In this document: positions 5,806 to 10,508 of the stretch, piece after piece | How the letters are laid out: the number at the start of each line of letters is the position of its first letter | Position numbering within the stretch: the stretch's first letter is position 1 | From: Anaerovibrio sp. | GTDB lineage: Bacteria > Bacillota > Negativicutes > Selenomonadales > Selenomonadaceae | NCBI GenBank assembly: GCA_016302095.1 | Contig: JAEDOE010000019.1 | Location: forward strand, 1-10,508 | Direction of reading: 5' to 3' | DNA length: 10,508 bases | Program-made: the position numbers and the translations under genes | The notes under the pieces: model-generated | The model's input: the letters and a program-made list of their open reading frames with translations, nothing else | The model's database searches: none | What the model was told of the DNA's origin: nothing

Positions 5806-6669
5806 TTACCTGCCCATGGCAATGGCCTGCTGGCGCAGCCTTGCGATGCGCTCCGACGTAGGCGGATGGGTGCTGAACAGGTTAATAAAGGTCTGCTTGG
5901 AGCCCTTCAACGGATTTACGATGCACAGATGAGCCGTAGAAGCAGTAGCCTGGCTCATCATCGGGCCGTTAAGGGAGAAATACTCGATTTTCTCCAAAGC
6001 GTTGGCCAGGGCATTAGGGTTGCCGCAGATTTCACCGCCGGCCTTATCAGCCTCATACTCACGGGAACGGGAAATAGCCATCTGGATAAGGGCTGCTGCA
6101 ATCGGCGCAATCACAATAGTCACAATCAGGCCGATAAAGCCGCCATTCTCATCATCATCGGAACGTCCGCCGAAGATAGCCGCCCACTGGGCAATATTGG
6201 CAATCATGGAAATGATACCTGCCATAGCCGCAGCCACGCAGGAAATCAGGGTGTCACGATGCTTCACATGGGAAAGCTCATGAGCCAGCACACCGGCAAT
6301 CTCATCGTAGTTAAGTGCCTGCATCAGGCCTGTAGTCACTGCCACAGCCGCATGAGACGGATTTCTGCCGGTAGCAAAGGCATTTGGCACACCGCTGTTG
6401 ATGATGCATACCTTTGGCATAGGCAGCTCCGCATTGGCAGCCAGATTGGCCACCAGATTGTACAGCTCCGGCGCATCATCTGCCGTCACCTCACGGGCAC
6501 CGTAGGTCTTTAGTACAATCGTATCACTAAACCAGTAGGTACCGAAATTCATTGCCAAGGAAAACAGCAGCATTATCATCGCACCGCTGCGCCCGGCAAA
6601 AGCACCGCCCACAGCTATCAGGATACCCATCAGCAGGGCCATTAAAACCGTTGTTTTCAGCGTATTCAT
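5806..6669 (-). CDS. htpX: Membrane zinc metalloprotease HtpX (M48B)
   Basis: HtpX degrades misfolded or damaged inner-membrane proteins. The 287-residue protein has two N-terminal hydrophobic segments (about residues 5-25 and 30-48), a metalloprotease core with the zinc motif HELSH (His130, Glu131, His134) and a second pair of hydrophobic stretches (about 143-163 and 177-198). The third zinc ligand lies in the SREYEADKAG block. The conserved NAFATGR and HPPTSERI segments are present. I chose the second ATG (6669), because AAGGAG (6683-6678) lies 8 nt from it but only 2 nt from the ATG at 6675, and family members begin MNTLKT. It has its own promoter and terminator, so it is monocistronic and not part of the gyrB operon. 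Confidence 0.95.
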   Translation of the reverse strand: MNTLKTTVLMALLMGILIAVGGAFAGRSGAMIMLLFSLAMNFGTYWFSDTIVLKTYGAREVTADDAPELYNLVANLAANAELPMPKVCIINSGVPNAFATGRNPSHAAVAVTTGLMQALNYDEIAGVLAHELSHVKHRDTLISCVAAAMAGIISMIANIAQWAAIFGGRSDDDENGGFIGLIVTIVIAPIAAALIQMAISRSREYEADKAGGEICGNPNALANALEKIEYFSLNGPMMSQATASTAHLCIVNPLKGSKQTFINLFSTHPPTSERIARLRQQAIAMGR

Positions 6670-6703
6670 ACTCATTTCTCCTTACAGAATACTACACTTC
6701 TCC

Positions 6704-6761
6704 TAAACTATCACATAGTCTACAGGATAAATCTGAAAAAAGTCTAAAAATCAAACTTTTT
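6704..6761 (-). promoter_or_regulatory. Structured 5' leader of htpX (two hairpins)
   Basis: The predicted transcript starts near 6759 and has about a 90-nt leader. Hairpin 1 uses AAAAAGTTT / AGACTTTTT (6761-6753 and 6745-6737, one wobble, 7-nt loop) and runs into further T, so it looks like an A/T-rich, weak terminator or stabiliser. Hairpin 2 uses TAGACTAT / ATAGTTTA (6722-6715 and 6711-6704, one wobble, 3-nt loop). Neither matches a riboswitch I know. A temperature-labile structure would fit a stress protease, but that is inference. Confidence 0.4.
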
Positions 6762-6765
6762 CTAG

Positions 6766-6794
6766 ATGATAGCAGAATCAAGCATATTTGTCAA
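6766..6794 (-). promoter_or_regulatory. Promoter of htpX
   Basis: On the minus strand, a perfect -35 TTGACA (6794-6789), a 17-bp spacer and -10 TATCAT (6771-6766). It is a near-consensus housekeeping promoter directly after the gyrB terminator. No CIRCE-type heat-shock inverted repeat is present. Confidence 0.88.
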
Positions 6795-6798
6795 TCAC

Positions 6799-6826
6799 CA
6801 AACAAAAAAGGGGGCATAAGCCCCCT
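6799..6826 (-). terminator. Terminator of the recF-gyrB cluster
   Basis: On the minus strand, stem AGGGGGC / GCCCCCT with loop TTAT, followed by TTTTTTGTTT. It lies 18 bp after the gyrB stop codon. It ends the replication-gene transcript before the htpX promoter. Confidence 0.93.
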
Positions 6827-6844
6827 AAAAACATGTATATCATT

Positions 6845-9173
<2,329 letters not shown>

Positions 9174-9177
<4 letters not shown>

Positions 9178-10112
9178 TTGCCTGCCCCCTTTGAGGGAGC
9201 TTCCCTGCCCTCCGCCTTTTGCTTCGGCACATAGCGCACATCACGGCGCAGGCGGCTCATGGTCTTTTTAACTACCTCATCGCTAAGCTGCTCAGGAGGC
9301 AATGAACGATAAAGCATGACCAGCGTCTTGGCCTCGATGCTTTCCACATCGCCATAATCCACCCTGCTGGCAAGCCGCTGCAGCAAAATCAGCCGCTGGG
9401 ACTGAAATTCCTGCTGGCTGCAGGAAATCTCCTGCAAAATATCCCCGAACTTCGCCCAGGGCATATCCAGCAAAAGCTGCTGGATTTTAGCCGCCTTTTC
9501 TTCCTTGATGCGCCTTTTGCAGCTATAGCAGTATTCCTCATCCGGTGGGCAGATGCTGCCGCATCCCTCACTGGCACAGGGGTGCCAGTAGCTTTTCTGT
9601 CGGTAGCGGAGCATCCTGTGCACGTTGCATCCCAGCCGTACTGCTGCACCGCGCATAGCTTCATCCTCTATGCTGCTGCAACTTTCACGGATAGCAGCCA
9701 GCTCCTCATCAGACAGCTGGATTTTTTTCAGCTGCTTGCCCAGATGCCTGCTTTCATCCTCCCGGTACAGAGTATTCTCCTGAGGAATATACCAGCCTGG
9801 CTGGCTGGTAAAAATCAGCTCCTGCACCAGCTCCTCGCCAAAATAACTGTTTATTTTGCGCTTTATATCATACTCCATATACTTGAGCTGTTCCGCCCAG
9901 GCCGGATGGGTGGTGCGGATAAACAGCTTCTTGAACTCAAGCTTCACCGCCCTGGCGTGGGAGGCAATATCCCTGCCCACCAGCTCCTGCCAGCGGTATA
10001 CCACCAAATGCTGCTTGAACTCCTTGCCGATTTTCATTGTTTTGAGGGACTGGACAAAAATATCCCCTACGCTTTCCAGCTTGCCGTTTCTCTCAGCCGT
10101 CTGCTTCGCCAT
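9174..10112 (-). CDS. DUF721/DciA-like protein with C-terminal zinc ribbon
   Basis: 312 residues. Residues about 10-105 match the DUF721/DciA fold: VYRWQELVGRDIASHARAV, then LFIRTTHPAWAEQLKYME and IKRKINSYFGEE. DciA loads the replicative helicase in bacteria that lack DnaC/DnaI, and the gene commonly sits beside recF and gyrB. Beyond it, residues 175-200 hold a cysteine-rich cluster (Cys179, 184, 188, 195, 198; HPC..C...C and CYSC) suggestive of a zinc ribbon, with Cys145 and Cys162 upstream. A Lys/Gln-rich helical tail ends in a basic region. I chose the ATG at 10112, because the domain starts there and it overlaps the recF stop by 20 bp. An in-frame ATG at 10187 lies inside recF. The ribosome site is weak (AGGTG 6 nt upstream). 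The helicase-loader role is inference. Confidence 0.82.
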
Positions 10113-10508
10113 AGCCTGCACCTGCAACACTTCCTGCTGCCACGCGGAAATACCTTCCCACGCTCTGCATGTCAAAATACGCCTCATCAGTGGCAGTAAT
10201 CAAGGTCTGTATGCCTTCCCTGCCAATAAAGGACAAAAGCTGCTGCCTTCTCCCAGCATCCAGCTCGCTCATCACATCATCCAGTAAAAGTATCGGATAC
10301 TCTCCCGTCTCGGAGCGGATAAATTCCAGCTCTGAAAGCTTCATAGCCAGTACCCCTGTCCTCTGCTGTCCCTGGGAGCCGAAGCTCCTGAGATTGATGC
10401 CATTGACAGAGATTATAATATCATCCCGGTGGGGGCCAATGCCTGTCACACCGCGATATACGTCTTCCTCACCTGAACGAGTCAGCATTTCATTATACCA
10501 TATTTTTA
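10093..10508 (-). CDS. recF: DNA replication/repair protein RecF (C-terminal part)
   Basis: The C-terminal 137 residues of RecF, an SMC/ABC-type ATPase that helps RecO/RecR load RecA at single-strand gaps. Present are TGIGPHRDD, the ABC signature region RSFGSQGQQRT, the Walker B and D-loop LLLDDVMSELDAGRR, and TLITATD with the H-loop region beyond. The frame remains open to the right edge of the window (it reads KIWYNEMLTRSGEED), so the N-terminal Walker A half is outside. The first ATG seen (10488) is internal and not a start. The stop TGA is at 10095-10093, 18 bp downstream of the next gene's start. The C-terminal tail is Gly/Ala-rich. Confidence 0.95.
   Translation of the reverse strand, partial: KIWYNEMLTRSGEEDVYRGVTGIGPHRDDIIISVNGINLRSFGSQGQQRTGVLAMKLSELEFIRSETGEYPILLLDDVMSELDAGRRQQLLSFIGREGIQTLITATDEAYFDMQSVGRYFRVAAGSVAGAGYGEADG

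Overview
The window looks like a chromosomal segment close to the replication origin of an anaerobic, Gram-negative-type Firmicute. My best guess is a Selenomonas-like Negativicute. The reasons are the recF - DUF721/DciA-like - remB - gyrB gene order, a Bacillus-like GyrB next to the membrane protease HtpX, strong Shine-Dalgarno sites, a TPP-riboswitch-controlled thiS-thiF-thiG operon and an anaerobe-type hybrid cluster protein. The taxonomic call is inference; no 16S rRNA or other decisive marker is present.

Layout from left to right. Positions 1-2066, minus strand: a thiazole-synthesis operon, with a sigma-A-type promoter (2066-2038), a TPP aptamer, an intrinsic terminator (attenuator), then thiS, thiF and, after a 174-bp gap rich in short repeats, thiG, which runs off the left edge. 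Positions 2170-3774, plus strand: hcp, divergent from the thi operon, with phased AAATTC repeats and a small palindrome in the shared control region. Positions 3766-4668, minus strand: a Ppx/GppA-family phosphatase that overlaps hcp tail to tail. Positions 4774-4929, plus strand: a complete unassigned small-RNA unit (promoter, two hairpins, terminator). Positions 5024-5608, plus strand: a divergent guanylate-kinase-fold protein, followed by two back-to-back terminators. Positions 5806-6794, minus strand: htpX with its own consensus promoter and a structured leader. Positions 6799-10508, minus strand: the recF (partial), DUF721/DciA-like, remB, gyrB cluster, translationally coupled by short overlaps and closed by a strong terminator. 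gyrA does not follow gyrB here.

How the genes fit together. ThiF should adenylate the C-terminal glycine of ThiS so that it can carry sulfur to ThiG, and the riboswitch should stop transcription when TPP is plentiful. RecF, the DciA-like protein and GyrB belong to origin-proximal DNA replication, repair and supercoiling. Hcp handles nitric oxide or related nitrogen species under anaerobiosis. HtpX is a membrane quality-control protease.

The best candidates for something undescribed are the orphan small RNA at about 4808-4929 and the neighbouring guanylate-kinase-like protein, which has lost the usual GMP-binding motif. The divergent hcp/thi control region comes next.
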